Assembly (NCBI RefSeq): GCF_020010925.1
Contig: NZ_JAGJBZ010000001.1
Coordinates: forward strand, 2,542,001 to 2,606,000
DNA: 64,000 bases
Source of the DNA: Streptomyces griseiscabiei
GTDB lineage: Bacteria; Actinomycetota; Actinomycetes; Streptomycetales; Streptomycetaceae
Direction: 5' to 3'
Part shown: piece by piece, positions 1 through 8,088 of the stretch
Numbering within the stretch: position 1 is the first letter of the stretch
Layout of the letters: each line of letters begins with the position of its first letter
Translations under genes and position numbers: made by a program
Notes under the pieces: model-generated
The model's database searches: none
Told to the model about the DNA's origin: nothing
The model's input: the letters and a program-made list of their open reading frames with translations, nothing else

Positions 1-264
1 ATACCTGGGCAGGGTCAGCGCGCCCCCGCCGAGGTGCAGCACGTCGAGCGCCCGCCCCGGCTCCGCCACCGTGTCCAGCACATGACCGAGCCGTCGCGCG
101 TACTCGAACTCCAGGTGCGTCGGCTCGTCCAGGTCCACGTACGACTGCGGCGCCCCGTCCACCGTCAGCAGCCAGGCCCGCTCCCGGTCGACGTCCGGCA
201 TGAGTTTGGCGGTGCCCTGATCGATGGCACGGGAGACGGGTATGGCTTCGTTCACGGTGCCCAT
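1..264 (-). CDS. Spermidine-synthase-like protein, N-terminal part (gene runs off the left edge)
   Basis: The minus strand is open from an ATG at 264 to the window edge, giving 88 residues. They include WLLTVDGAPQSYVDLDEP, then a hydrophobic strand ending LDVLHLGGGALTLPRY. This is the usual start of spermidine-synthase-like class I methyltransferase-fold proteins: a short beta-hairpin domain, then the first nucleotide-binding glycine loop (HLGGGAL). Such proteins are common in actinomycetes, and many have no proven polyamine aminopropyltransferase activity. The gene lies just beyond the strong terminator at 296-333, so it is probably transcribed separately from the EF-Tu gene upstream. The catalytic half is outside the window, so substrate cannot be judged. 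The ribosome site is weak, and a GTG three codons downstream is an alternative start. Confidence 0.75.
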   Translation of the reverse strand, partial: MGTVNEAIPVSRAIDQGTAKLMPDVDRERAWLLTVDGAPQSYVDLDEPTHLEFEYARRLGHVLDTVAEPGRALDVLHLGGGALTLPRY

Positions 265-295
265 TCTGCTGCAGGGAGCGGTCCGGAAGGGGCGT

Positions 296-333
296 GGGGG
301 ACCGCGGGCCGGCCACGCGGCCCGCGGTCCCCC
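296..333 (-). terminator. Strong hairpin terminator after the EF-Tu gene
   Basis: A perfect 15-bp inverted repeat (arms 296-310 and 319-333, 8-nt loop) starts 16 nt past the stop of the EF-Tu gene. The arms read GGGGGACCGCGGGCC and its complement. There is no T-run, which is normal for actinomycete terminators. Confidence 0.85.
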
Positions 334-348
334 ACGTGCGCACACCCC

Positions 349-1530
349 CTACTGGACGGCCGTCACGGTCCCCGCCCCCACGGTCCGGCCGCCCTCACGG
401 ATCGCGAACCCGAGCCCGGGCTCCAACGGAACGTCCCGGCCCAGCTCCACACTCATCGTGACCCGGTCCCCCGGCCGCGCGACCCCGACCTCCCCGAGGT
501 CGACGTCGCCCACCACGTCCGCGGTACGGATGTAGAACTGCGGCCGGTACCCGGTGGCCACCGGGGTGGTACGGCCCCCCTCCCGCGCCGACAGCACATA
601 CACCTGGGCGGTGAAGTGCCGCTTGGGCACGACGCTTCCGGGCGCGGCCACGACATGACCGCGCCGGACGGAGTCCCGGGGCACCCCGCGCAGCAGCAGC
701 GCGACGTTGTCCCCGGCCTGCGCCTCCGCCATCGGCTTGCCGAAGGTCTCCAGGCCGGTGACGACGGTCTCCACCTCGGCGCCGAGCACCTCGACCCGGT
801 CGCCCACATGGACGGTGCCGCGCTCGACGGCCCCGGTCACGACGGTGCCCCGGCCGGTGATGGTCAGGACGTTCTCCACGGACAGCAGGAACGGCGCGTC
901 CAGATACCGCTCCGGCATCGGGACGTACGTGTCCACCGCGTCGAGCAGCGCGTCGATCGACGCCGTCCACCGCGGGTCCCCTTCGAGCGCCTTGAGACCG
1001 GAGACCCGTACGACGGGTACGGAGTCGCCGCCGTACCCGTGCGCGGTGAGCAGCTCGCGGACCTCCAGTTCGACGAGGTCGATCAGCACGTTGTCCTCGC
1101 CGTCCTCGACGGAGTCGGCCTTGTTCAGCGCGACGACGATGTGGTTCACCCCCACCTGGCGGGCGAGGAGCACATGCTCGGCGGTCTGCGGCATGATCCC
1201 GTCGAGCGCGGAGACGACGAGGATCGCCCCGTCGAGCTGCGCGGCCCCGGTGACCATGTTCTTCACGTAGTCGGCGTGGCCCGGCATGTCGACGTGCGCG
1301 TAGTGCCGGGTGTCGGTCTCGTACTCGACGTGCGCGATGTTGATGGTGATGCCGCGCGCCGCCTCCTCGGGGGCGCGGTCGATGCGGTCGAACGGCACGA
1401 ACGTGCCAGCCCCGCGCTCGGCGAGGACCTTGGTGATGGCGGCGGTCAGGGTCGTCTTGCCGTGGTCGACATGGCCCATCGTGCCGATGTTGAGATGCGG
1501 TTTCGTGCGGACGTAAGCAGTCTTGGACAT
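349..1530 (-). CDS. tuf3: Elongation factor Tu, divergent EF-Tu3 type
   Basis: This 393-residue translation GTPase delivers aminoacyl-tRNA to the ribosome. The G1 motif GHVDHGKT lies near residue 20, the switch I segment is [12 protein letters not shown]3 is VDMPGHADY and G4 is NKAD. Domains 2 and 3 follow in the normal order. The ATG at 1530 is chosen because [20 protein letters not shown] matches the family start and GAGG lies 8 nt upstream; the open frame beyond is extension. The sequence departs clearly from housekeeping EF-Tu, for example VSGLKAL where SALKAL is usual, and it stands alone rather than in a str operon. That fits the extra EF-Tu3 of Streptomyces, whose S. coelicolor gene is reported to respond to the stringent response. 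A second, housekeeping tuf is expected elsewhere. Confidence 0.93.
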   Translation of the reverse strand: MSKTAYVRTKPHLNIGTMGHVDHGKTTLTAAITKVLAERGAGTFVPFDRIDRAPEEAARGITINIAHVEYETDTRHYAHVDMPGHADYVKNMVTGAAQLDGAILVVSALDGIMPQTAEHVLLARQVGVNHIVVALNKADSVEDGEDNVLIDLVELEVRELLTAHGYGGDSVPVVRVSGLKALEGDPRWTASIDALLDAVDTYVPMPERYLDAPFLLSVENVLTITGRGTVVTGAVERGTVHVGDRVEVLGAEVETVVTGLETFGKPMAEAQAGDNVALLLRGVPRDSVRRGHVVAAPGSVVPKRHFTAQVYVLSAREGGRTTPVATGYRPQFYIRTADVVGDVDLGEVGVARPGDRVTMSVELGRDVPLEPGLGFAIREGGRTVGAGTVTAVQ

Positions 1531-2042
1531 GGCGGTACCTCGAAGCCTCTTCAGCGGTACTGAGTGATGGCCCCGGCGGCGCGGAACGGCGGCCGGGACG
1601 GGGACCCCGAGGTTCTGCCGACCCTCCCCCTGCGGGGTCCGCCGGAATGTCCGGGAAGGGTCAGCTTCGGGCGCCGTCTGCGGCGGCCACGACAGCGAGA
1701 AGGGCAGCCTTCGGCACATCCGCGACTGTCGCGGATGCGGCGAGAACGAAGGCGTGCCGGAACATGAGGCCGATCATCGTCGACAAGTCGGCCCGCGTCG
1801 AATGGTTTTCGGTACGCGCGGGTTCCCGGAGGGAGCGGAAGAGAGATCCTTCACAGGAGGACATGCGAGGTGAACGCGGTCCCGGCCCGCGCCGTGTTCC
1901 GGAAGGCGCAGGCAGCGCGGTGCGCGGTGCCCGCCGGGACACCGGTCGGGGTGTGCGGGACGAGCCGGATGTTCCGCTCGTTGTGACCCCCGTGAGACGT
2001 TCCGTACGGCATTCCCGTACACGGGTCGGTTACCGTCGTCGA
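1531..2042. other. Intergenic region between tuf3 and a VTT-domain gene
   Basis: This is a divergent promoter region of about 510 bp. A perfect 9-bp hairpin, CATCCGCGA-CTG-TCGCGGATG, sits at 1717-1737, in the probable leader of the EF-Tu gene. A strong Shine-Dalgarno AGGAGG at 1855-1860 precedes a tiny reading frame, listed separately. Longer open frames here are high-GC shadows without family features. Confidence 0.5.
1870..1986 (+). CDS. Possible 38-residue small protein or leader peptide
   Basis: A GTG at 1870 lies 9 nt after a perfect AGGAGG, and the frame closes with TGA at 1984-1986. The peptide begins VNAVPARAVFRKAQAARC and contains two cysteines and several arginines. It ends 56 nt before the VTT-domain gene, so it could be a leader for that gene. 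I recognise no family. The case rests on the ribosome site and position only; an overlapping ATG at 1863 is too close to the Shine-Dalgarno to be preferred. Confidence 0.3.
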   Translation: MNAVPARAVFRKAQAARCAVPAGTPVGVCGTSRMFRSL

Positions 2043-2840
2043 ATGCTCGATGCCACCACCCGCTCTGGGGGCACCGCCACGGTCCTTCCCCGGGCCGCCG
2101 CCACGGAGCTCGCCGTCGCCGTCCCGGCCGCTTCCTCCGTCCCGGCCGCTCCCGTCGTGCCGCCGGGGCGCGCCGCCCGCTGGGGCAGAGTGCTGCTCTC
2201 GCCGTGGGCGCGGTTCTCGCTGCTCGTGGCGCTGCTGCTGGGCGCGGTGTCGGCGGTCCTGCTGTTCGAGCCGCAGCGGCTGCTGGCCGACGGCTGGCCG
2301 CCCCAGCTGAGCGGTGCCGCGGCGGTGGTGATGTTCGCGGTGGCGTACGGGCTGTGCACGGTGGCGTTCGTGCCGCGGCCGATCCTCAACATCGCGGCGG
2401 GCGCCCTCTTCGGCTCCCAGCTGGGTCTGGTGTCGGCGCTCGGGGGCACCGTCCTCGGGGCCGGTATCGCCTTCGGCCTCGGCCGTATGCTCGGCCAGGA
2501 CGCCCTGCGGCCCCTGCTGCGCCACCGCTGGCTGAAGTCGGCGGACGGACAGCTCAGCCGCCACGGCTTCCGCTCGATGCTGGCGGCCCGGCTCTTCCCG
2601 GGAGTGCCGTTCTGGGCGGCCAACTACTGCGCGTCCGTCTCCCGTATGGGCTACCTCCCCTTCCTGCTCGCCACCGCCCTCGGCTCCGTCCCGAATACGG
2701 CCGCCTACGTCGTGGCCGGTGCCCGGGCCTCCTCCCCGACCTCGCCCGCCTTCCTGATCGCCATGGCCTGCATCGCGATCCCGGCCCTGATCGGCGCGGC
2801 GGTGGCCTGGCGCAAGCGCCACCACCTGCGGGCCCGCTGA
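2043..2840 (+). CDS. VTT-domain (TVP38/TMEM64, DedA-like) membrane protein
   Basis: A 265-residue integral membrane protein. After a proline/alanine-rich N-terminus, a first helix lies at about residues 55-75. The VTT core follows: FVPRPILNIAAGALFG, a glycine-rich stretch GTVLGAGIAFGLGRMLG, then the conserved helix SMLAARLFPGVPFWAANY and two C-terminal helices. The G-x-x-F-G and R-x-x-P-G-x-P signatures are those of the SNARE-associated/VTT family, whose DedA branch is linked to lipid flipping or proton-coupled transport. The ATG at 2043 is chosen because upstream sequence has no coding character. The gene converges on the thiolase gene. Function beyond the family is unknown. Confidence 0.85.
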   Translation: MLDATTRSGGTATVLPRAAATELAVAVPAASSVPAAPVVPPGRAARWGRVLLSPWARFSLLVALLLGAVSAVLLFEPQRLLADGWPPQLSGAAAVVMFAVAYGLCTVAFVPRPILNIAAGALFGSQLGLVSALGGTVLGAGIAFGLGRMLGQDALRPLLRHRWLKSADGQLSRHGFRSMLAARLFPGVPFWAANYCASVSRMGYLPFLLATALGSVPNTAAYVVAGARASSPTSPAFLIAMACIAIPALIGAAVAWRKRHHLRAR

Positions 2841-2877
2841 GACCCGGGCCCGGCCGCGCGCACCGGGGCCCGTCTCA
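2838..2877. terminator. Bidirectional terminator between convergent genes
   Basis: TGAGAC-CCGGGCCCGG pairs with CCGGGGCCCG-TCTCA with one bulge, and the arms overlap both stop codons. The two flanking genes converge here, so one hairpin probably serves both. Confidence 0.65.
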
Positions 2878-4044
2878 CACCGCCTCCACCACCATCGCGT
2901 TGGCCAGCCCGCCCGCCTCGCACATGGTCTGCAGCCCGAAGCGGGCGCCGCGCTCCCGCAGGGCGTGCACCAGCGTCGTCGTCAGCCGCGCCCCACTCGC
3001 CCCGAGGGGGTGCCCCAGGGCGATCGCGCCGCCGTGGACGTTGACCTTCCGCAGGTCCGCCCCGGTCTCCCGCTGCCAGGCGAGCACCACACTGGCGAAC
3101 GCCTCGTTGACCTCGAAGAGGTCGATGTCGTCGACGGTGAGCCCGGCGCGGCGGAGCACCTTCTCGGTGGCCGGTACGACTCCCGTGAGCATCAGCAGCG
3201 GGTCGGAGCCGGTCACGGCGAACGCGTGCAGCCGGGCCAGCGGGCGCAGCCCGAGCCTGGCCGCCGTCTCGCCGGACGTGATGAGCACGGCCGAGGCCCC
3301 GTCGTTGACCGGGCTGGCGTTCCCGGCGGTGACGTTCCACTCGATCTGCGGGAACCGCTCGCCGAACGCGGGGTCGTGGTACGCGGGCCGGAGCCCGGCG
3401 AGGATCTCGGTCGTGCTGCCGGGCCGTACGCACTCGTCGTGTGTCACCCCGTCCAGCGGGGCGACCTCGGCGTCGAAGCGGCCCGCTTCCCAGGCGGCCG
3501 CGGCCTTGCGATGGGACGACACCGCGAAGGCGTCCATCTCCTCGCGCCCGATCGACCACTTCGCGGCGATCAGTTCGGCGCTGATGCCCTGCGGTACGAG
3601 CCCCTCGGGGTAGCGCGCGGCCACACCGGGCCCGAACGGGTCCTTGCCGGGCGGCACGTTGGACCACATCGGCACCCGGCTCATCGATTCGACGCCACAG
3701 GCCACGACCATGTCGTACGCCCCGGACATCACACCCTGGGCCGCGAAGTGCACGGCCTGCTGGGAGGAACCGCACTGCCGGTCGACCGTGGTCGCGGGCA
3801 CCGCCTCCGGGAAGCCCGCCGAGAGGACGGCGTAACGGGTCGTGTTCATGGCCTGTTCGCCGACCTGGTCGACGGTGCCGCCGATGACGTCGTCGACGAG
3901 CGCCGGGTCGACGCCCGAGCGGTCGACGAGGGCGCGCAGGGTGTGGGCGAGGAGTTCGACCGGGTGGACCTGGGCGAGGGAGCCGTTCGACCTGCCCCTG
4001 CCGATCGGGGTGCGTACGGCTTCGACGACGACTGCGTCACGCAT
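2875..4044 (-). CDS. Acetyl-CoA C-acyltransferase (thiolase)
   Basis: A 389-residue, full-length thiolase catalysing CoA-dependent cleavage of 3-ketoacyl-CoA in beta-oxidation, or the reverse condensation. The acyl-accepting cysteine is Cys91 in VDRQCGSSQQAV. The family loops NEAFASV, HGGAIALGHPLGASG and the C-terminal CEAGGLAN (second catalytic cysteine) are present. A good GGAGG lies upstream of the ATG at 4044. The neighbouring HxlR regulator is transcribed divergently and probably controls it. The sequence resembles FadA-type degradative enzymes, but the acyl substrate cannot be read from it. Confidence 0.93.
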   Translation of the reverse strand: MRDAVVVEAVRTPIGRGRSNGSLAQVHPVELLAHTLRALVDRSGVDPALVDDVIGGTVDQVGEQAMNTTRYAVLSAGFPEAVPATTVDRQCGSSQQAVHFAAQGVMSGAYDMVVACGVESMSRVPMWSNVPPGKDPFGPGVAARYPEGLVPQGISAELIAAKWSIGREEMDAFAVSSHRKAAAAWEAGRFDAEVAPLDGVTHDECVRPGSTTEILAGLRPAYHDPAFGERFPQIEWNVTAGNASPVNDGASAVLITSGETAARLGLRPLARLHAFAVTGSDPLLMLTGVVPATEKVLRRAGLTVDDIDLFEVNEAFASVVLAWQRETGADLRKVNVHGGAIALGHPLGASGARLTTTLVHALRERGARFGLQTMCEAGGLANAMVVEAV

Positions 4045-4077
4045 GAGCGGGCCTCCAGGGCTGCCGGGCGGCTACCA

Positions 4078-4100
4078 GTGAGTAGGAAATCCGAACTCAC
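4078..4100. promoter_or_regulatory. Palindromic candidate operator between thiolase and HxlR genes
   Basis: GTGAGT and ACTCAC are separated by 11 nt in the 103-bp divergent promoter region. The size and spacing suit a dimeric winged-helix regulator. The HxlR protein encoded next to it is the obvious candidate binder; this is inference. Confidence 0.5.
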
Positions 4101-4147
4101 CATAGCCCGATAAGTTGGAAAAACAAACCCTCCCCTAGACTGGGCTC

Positions 4148-4618
4148 ATGCCCGCCTCCCGTGATCCGCGCCCCTGTTCCATCGCCGACGCGCTGGCGAT
4201 CGTCGGCGAGAAGTACTCCCTGCTGGTCCTGCGCGAGGTCTGCCTGGGGAACAGCCGCTTCGACCAGCTGGCGCGCAACATCGGGGCCCCGCGCGACGTG
4301 CTGGCGACCCGGCTCCGCCGCCTGGTCGACGCGGGCATCCTGGACAAGCACGCCTACAGCGAGCGCCCGCAGCGCTTCGAGTACCGGCCCACCCGGGCGG
4401 GGCTGGAGCTGGAGCCGGTCCTGATGACCCTCATGGCATGGGGCGACCGCCATCTCCGGAAAGACGACGACCGCCCCATGGTGATCGAACACATCTGCGG
4501 CAACGAACTGATCCCGACCGTCACCTGCAAGGCCTGCGGCACCGAGGTCCACCACGAGGACCTCACGGCCCACCCCCAGACCCCGGGCTGGAAGGTGACG
4601 GGCCCGACGGCCGGCTGA
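4148..4618 (+). CDS. HxlR-family winged-helix regulator
   Basis: A 156-residue regulator. The HxlR signature runs from PCSIADALAIVGEKYSLLVLRE (residues 9-30) through RFDQLARNIGAPRDVLATRL (recognition helix) to the wing YSERPQRFEYRPTRAGLEL. A C-terminal extension carries CKACGTEV plus histidines, which could bind a metal, though only one Cys-x-x-Cys pair is visible. It is divergent from the thiolase gene with a palindrome between them, consistent with local control of fatty-acid-type catabolism. The ligand is unknown. Confidence 0.88.
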   Translation: MPASRDPRPCSIADALAIVGEKYSLLVLREVCLGNSRFDQLARNIGAPRDVLATRLRRLVDAGILDKHAYSERPQRFEYRPTRAGLELEPVLMTLMAWGDRHLRKDDDRPMVIEHICGNELIPTVTCKACGTEVHHEDLTAHPQTPGWKVTGPTAG

Positions 4619-4634
4619 GCCCCGGGCTCACACG

Positions 4635-4694
4635 AGCGCCCTGAAGGGGCGCGAGGAACTGCGCGACAAGCCACCCACGACCGTCGGCCGCCCC
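4635..4694. repeat. Dispersed Streptomyces intergenic repeat, copy 1
   Basis: The segment with core AGGGGCGCGAGGAACTGCGC followed by GACAAGCCACCCACGACC is one of two related copies in this gap. The same GGGGCGCGGGGAACTGCGCGA type sequence is scattered through intergenic regions of many Streptomyces genomes. It can fold into a hairpin and here follows the HxlR gene. Confidence 0.7.
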
Positions 4695-4758
4695 ACCACA
4701 CCACACCCCGAGCCGGAAGGCGATGCCCGACGGCACCCCGGGAAACCCGCTCGCACCA

Positions 4759-4818
4759 GCCCCCTCAAAGGGCGCGGGGAACCGCGCGGCAAGCCACCCA
4801 CGACCCGCAGCCGCCCCG
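4759..4818. repeat. Dispersed Streptomyces intergenic repeat, copy 2
   Basis: This is the second copy, about 124 bp from the first, with AAGGGCGCGGGGAACCGCGC then GGCAAGCCACCCACGACC. It lies just past the end of the cupin gene, so the pair sits exactly between two convergent transcription units. Confidence 0.7.
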
Positions 4819-4854
4819 CTCCACCACGGCACCCCCACCCCGGAAGGCGCCCCT

Positions 4855-5577
4855 CTACTCCCCCTTGTAGACGTCCAACCGCCCGCACATCCCGAACTTC
4901 CCGTGCTCGACCGGCCCCTCGGCCCGCACGACGGCGTCGGCCAGATGCGACACGTCCCCCCGCTCCAGCCGCTCCAACTGCTCCCCGGTCACCGCGGCGG
5001 CGACCCGCGCACCCCGCTCCCACCGCGCCCGCCACTCCGCGAGCCGGGGCCGTACGAGCGCGGCGGCGGCCCGGTGGAACGCGGCGAGCGGCTCGGGGCC
5101 GGAGGCGTCGCGCAGGGCCCGGTAGCCCTCCAGGGCGAGGTCCCGCCGGGCGCGGGCGACCCGCTCCCGCTCCTCCTCCGGCGCGTCCACCGGGATACGG
5201 GTGGCGGCGGCGTACGTCTCCGGGTCGGTCAGATACTCCGGGGGCAGCGTGAGGACGGCGTCGCCCGCCTCCGGGAGCCCGCTGTTCTGCATGAGCACGG
5301 TGATCCGCAGCTCGTCCTCGTTGACCAGCCGGTGGATCGTGCCGGGGGTGAACCAGGCGACCGTCCCGGGCGCCAGCGGCGTCACCTCGTACCCGGACGT
5401 GGTCAGCGTCTGCACGGCCCCGCGCCCGCCGGTGACGACGTACGCCTCCGAACAGGTCAGATGCATATGGGGAGTTCCGCCGCAGACCCCGTCGGCCGCG
5501 GGCCAGTCGTACACGGACAGATGCGAGACGGCGACCCCGCCCGGCAGCCCCTCGTACCCCTCGTAGCCGTTCACCAC
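4855..5577 (-). CDS. Cupin-domain protein
   Basis: A 240-residue protein with an N-terminal cupin. GGTPHMHLTCSEAYVVTGG gives the first cupin motif (two His and Glu), and PGTVAWFTPGTIHRLVNE gives the second (His). The remainder is an arginine/glutamate-rich helical region with no recognised family. It is the last gene of the oxidoreductase/PmoA-like/cupin operon; its GTG start overlaps the PmoA stop by 7 nt, indicating translational coupling. The likely role is a sugar isomerase, epimerase or sensor acting with its neighbours. That is inferred from context only. Confidence 0.8.
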   Translation of the reverse strand: MVNGYEGYEGLPGGVAVSHLSVYDWPAADGVCGGTPHMHLTCSEAYVVTGGRGAVQTLTTSGYEVTPLAPGTVAWFTPGTIHRLVNEDELRITVLMQNSGLPEAGDAVLTLPPEYLTDPETYAAATRIPVDAPEEERERVARARRDLALEGYRALRDASGPEPLAAFHRAAAALVRPRLAEWRARWERGARVAAAVTGEQLERLERGDVSHLADAVVRAEGPVEHGKFGMCGRLDVYKGE

Positions 5578-6506
5578 GGGTGCGCCTCCAGGTACTTGGC
5601 GATCTCCTCCCGTTCCCAGGCGCCGTCGGCCACGACGACCCGGTAGCAGCGGGTGAGCGTGTCGCCGGGGGCCAGCTCCAGTTCGTCGAAGAAGGCCCAG
5701 GAGGGGGCGACGGCGGCGAAGGGCTCGTTGCGGACGAACCAGTGCGCCGGGTGGGCGCCCCCCGCTCCCGTGTGGTCGTTCTCGGGCGCGTGCACGAAGA
5801 GAAGCGTGGCGTGGCCGTCGGTGCCGTCGTGCTCACCCGAGTAGGCCAGCCAGGGCGCCTGCTCGCCCATCAGCCCGGGTCCCTCGGCGTCGGGCCCGAT
5901 GATCCGCCCGTCCCGGAAAGCGCGCGGACCGCGCCAGAACAGGCCCGTGTAGCCCGCCATCTCCCGCCCGGCGGTCGTCGGACTGCCGAACAGCAGCGGC
6001 TCGTCCCGGCGGTTGGTGATCACGCTCGTCCAGGTCAGCGCCCAGGAACCCGACGCGGTGTCGACGTCGTGGATCTCGATCCGGCGCTCCTCGTCGGCCC
6101 ACAGCTCCCCGGTGTACGGGTGCCAGGTCAGCCGCTCGGCGATCACGACCCGCTCGCCGTCCGACTCGACGACGTCGAACCCGGTGTGCGTCATCGAGCC
6201 GACCCGCTCGGGGATCGGCAGATAACCCTCGCCGTGCACATAGGAGTTGCCGCCCCACAGGTTCTGCCCCGACAGATGCGAGGCGGTCAGCTGCAGGCCC
6301 TTGTGCCAGCGGTGGTCGTTGGGCCGGAAGTCGGTGACGACGTCCCCGGCGAGCGTCCGCAGCGGATGCAGATACGGCTTGGGCGCCTCCCAGGCCGCCT
6401 CGGGCCGGTAGACGTAGCTCAACAGCTCGACGCCGGTGGTGGGTTCGGTGACCGTGATCCGGTCGCCGTGGGCGTGGACCACGCGCAGCCCGTCGTGGAA
6501 GGTCAT
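5571..6506 (-). CDS. PmoA-like family protein
   Basis: A 311-residue protein of the group annotated as PmoA-like (PF14100). The name is historical and does not imply methane oxidation. Typical segments are SYVYRPEAAWEAPKPYLHPL, TDFRPNDHRWHKGLQL, NLWGGNSYVHGEGY and the C-terminal FVRNEPFAAVAPSWAFFDE. These proteins are common beside Gfo/Idh/MocA oxidoreductases in actinobacterial sugar-catabolic operons. The ATG at 6506 overlaps the stop of the upstream oxidoreductase by 4 nt. Its biochemical function is not established. Confidence 0.85.
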   Translation of the reverse strand: MTFHDGLRVVHAHGDRITVTEPTTGVELLSYVYRPEAAWEAPKPYLHPLRTLAGDVVTDFRPNDHRWHKGLQLTASHLSGQNLWGGNSYVHGEGYLPIPERVGSMTHTGFDVVESDGERVVIAERLTWHPYTGELWADEERRIEIHDVDTASGSWALTWTSVITNRRDEPLLFGSPTTAGREMAGYTGLFWRGPRAFRDGRIIGPDAEGPGLMGEQAPWLAYSGEHDGTDGHATLLFVHAPENDHTGAGGAHPAHWFVRNEPFAAVAPSWAFFDELELAPGDTLTRCYRVVVADGAWEREEIAKYLEAHPW

Positions 6507-7741
6507 GCGGTGATCTCCTCACTCGTGCCGGTGGAGCCCGCGTCGGCGGAGCTCCTGTCGGCGGACACCTGGGCGGTTCCGGGCGCCCACCCGGGGGCGC
6601 CGCCGTGCATGGCCGTGTAGTACGGGTCCCCGGGGCCGATCTCCCCCCGCCGTACGGTCGCGTCGGTGAACGCGGACTTGTACAGCGCGGCGATCAGCTC
6701 CAGGCTCGTACGCCCGTCGGCGCCACTGCTGCGCGGGCGTTCCCCGGCGCGCATGCTCGCGACCAGTTCGCGCAGCTGGGCCAGGTGGGAGCTGGGCACG
6801 TCCTCGCCGAAGTCCCGCCAGGCGGCCGCGTCCTCCTCCGGGGTGCCGGGGGCCGGGGTGATGGCCCAGTCGGCGTTGGAGTGGCCGTACAGATGGGTCA
6901 GTTCGACGGTGGCGCGTTCGCAGTCGATACGGATGCGGCTGACCTCGTCGGGGCTGAGGACGCTGTTGACGACGGTGGCCAGCGCGCCGCTCTCGAAGCG
7001 GACGAGGGCGGTGGAGACGTCCTCCGTCTCCACGTCGTGGACCAGGCGCCCCGCCATCGCCCGGACCTCGCTCCACGGGCCGAGCAGATCGAGCAGCAGG
7101 TCCATCTGGTGGATGCCGTGGCCCATGGCGGGCCCGCCGCCCTCGGTGGCCCAGCGGCCGCGCCAGGGCACGGCGTAGTAGGCGGTGTCGCGGTACCAGG
7201 TGGTCTGGCAGTGGGCGACGAGCGGACGTCCGAGGCTCCGCTCGGCGAGCAGCCGCCCGACGTGCCGCGAGCCGGAGCCGAAGCGGTGCTGGAAGACGAT
7301 CGAGGCGTACGGTCCGCCGGTCTCCGCGCCCTCCTCCGCCTCGACCGCGTCGAAGTCGGCCAGCGTGGGCACGGGCGGCTTCTCGCACCACACCCAGGCC
7401 CCGGCCCGCAGCGCGGTGATCGTCTGGTCGCGGTGCAGGGTGGGCGGGGTGCAGATGCTGACCAGGTCGGGCCGCTGCTCCGCGAGCATGCGGTCGAGAT
7501 CTGTGTAGCCGTGCGGGATGCCGTGCTCGGCGCAGAACTTCGCCACCGCGTCGGCGTCGATGTCGACGGCGGCGACGACCTCGGTCTCGCCCTCCTCGGC
7601 GAGCCGCTCCAGCGCGGGCAGATGGGAGCCGCCGCCGATGGCGCCGATACCGATGATCGCGGCCCGGACGCGGCGGCCGGCCAGGGGGGTGGGGGGACAG
7701 TGGTCCGGCGTCGGGCTCGGGTCGTTGCTGGTTGTGGGCAT
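6503..7741 (-). CDS. Gfo/Idh/MocA-family oxidoreductase
   Basis: A 412-residue NAD(P)-dependent sugar or cyclitol dehydrogenase. The Rossmann start is RVRAAIIGIGAIGGGSHLPAL, followed by the family motif CEKPPVPTLADF, whose lysine is the usual catalytic one. The C-terminal domain has GGGPAMGHGIHQMDLLLDLLG, typical of the fold. The ATG at 7741 is chosen because the family core begins about 27 residues later; the open frame continues to 7870 but would extend through the operator at 7831. It is first in a three-gene overlapping operon with the PmoA-like and cupin genes. The sugar substrate is unknown. Confidence 0.88.
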   Translation of the reverse strand: MPTTSNDPSPTPDHCPPTPLAGRRVRAAIIGIGAIGGGSHLPALERLAEEGETEVVAAVDIDADAVAKFCAEHGIPHGYTDLDRMLAEQRPDLVSICTPPTLHRDQTITALRAGAWVWCEKPPVPTLADFDAVEAEEGAETGGPYASIVFQHRFGSGSRHVGRLLAERSLGRPLVAHCQTTWYRDTAYYAVPWRGRWATEGGGPAMGHGIHQMDLLLDLLGPWSEVRAMAGRLVHDVETEDVSTALVRFESGALATVVNSVLSPDEVSRIRIDCERATVELTHLYGHSNADWAITPAPGTPEEDAAAWRDFGEDVPSSHLAQLRELVASMRAGERPRSSGADGRTSLELIAALYKSAFTDATVRRGEIGPGDPYYTAMHGGAPGWAPGTAQVSADRSSADAGSTGTSEEITA

Positions 7742-7830
7742 GGACGTGATCAGCACTCCATCGAACGTGACATCGGACGGTGGTGGGCGCCTGGTGGCGG
7801 GGGTTCCGGCGGAACGGCGACCCTCATCAC

Positions 7831-7844
7831 GGCAAGCGCTTTCC
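7831..7844. promoter_or_regulatory. LacI-type operator upstream of the oxidoreductase operon
   Basis: GGCAAGCGCTTTCC contains the classic AAGCGCTT core recognised by many LacI/GalR-family repressors. It lies 90 bp upstream of the oxidoreductase start, within the probable promoter. No LacI gene is adjacent, so the regulator must be encoded elsewhere. Confidence 0.6.
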
Positions 7845-8088
7845 CTCGCCAGCAAAGTATGTGCGGACATAGTGACTGGTCAACACCGCGGTTCCGGCCG
7901 TTCCACGCCTTGGAACGGCCGGGCCGTCGCCTGTTCCGCGCAGCGCGGTTCCGGCCCTGCGAAACCCCTGTGGCAGCCCTGTCACCAAGGGGCGCTAGGC
8001 TGCCCCCCAGCACCTGTGATCACCCGCCCCGCGGCGCGGCACGTCTTCCGTCGGCCCTCCACGATCAGCGCTTGGACCACGTAACTTC

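Noticed and set aside
34..1563. A 509-codon plus-strand frame across the EF-Tu gene
   Set aside because: It is antisense to an unmistakable EF-Tu; its His/Pro/Arg-rich content is a shadow.
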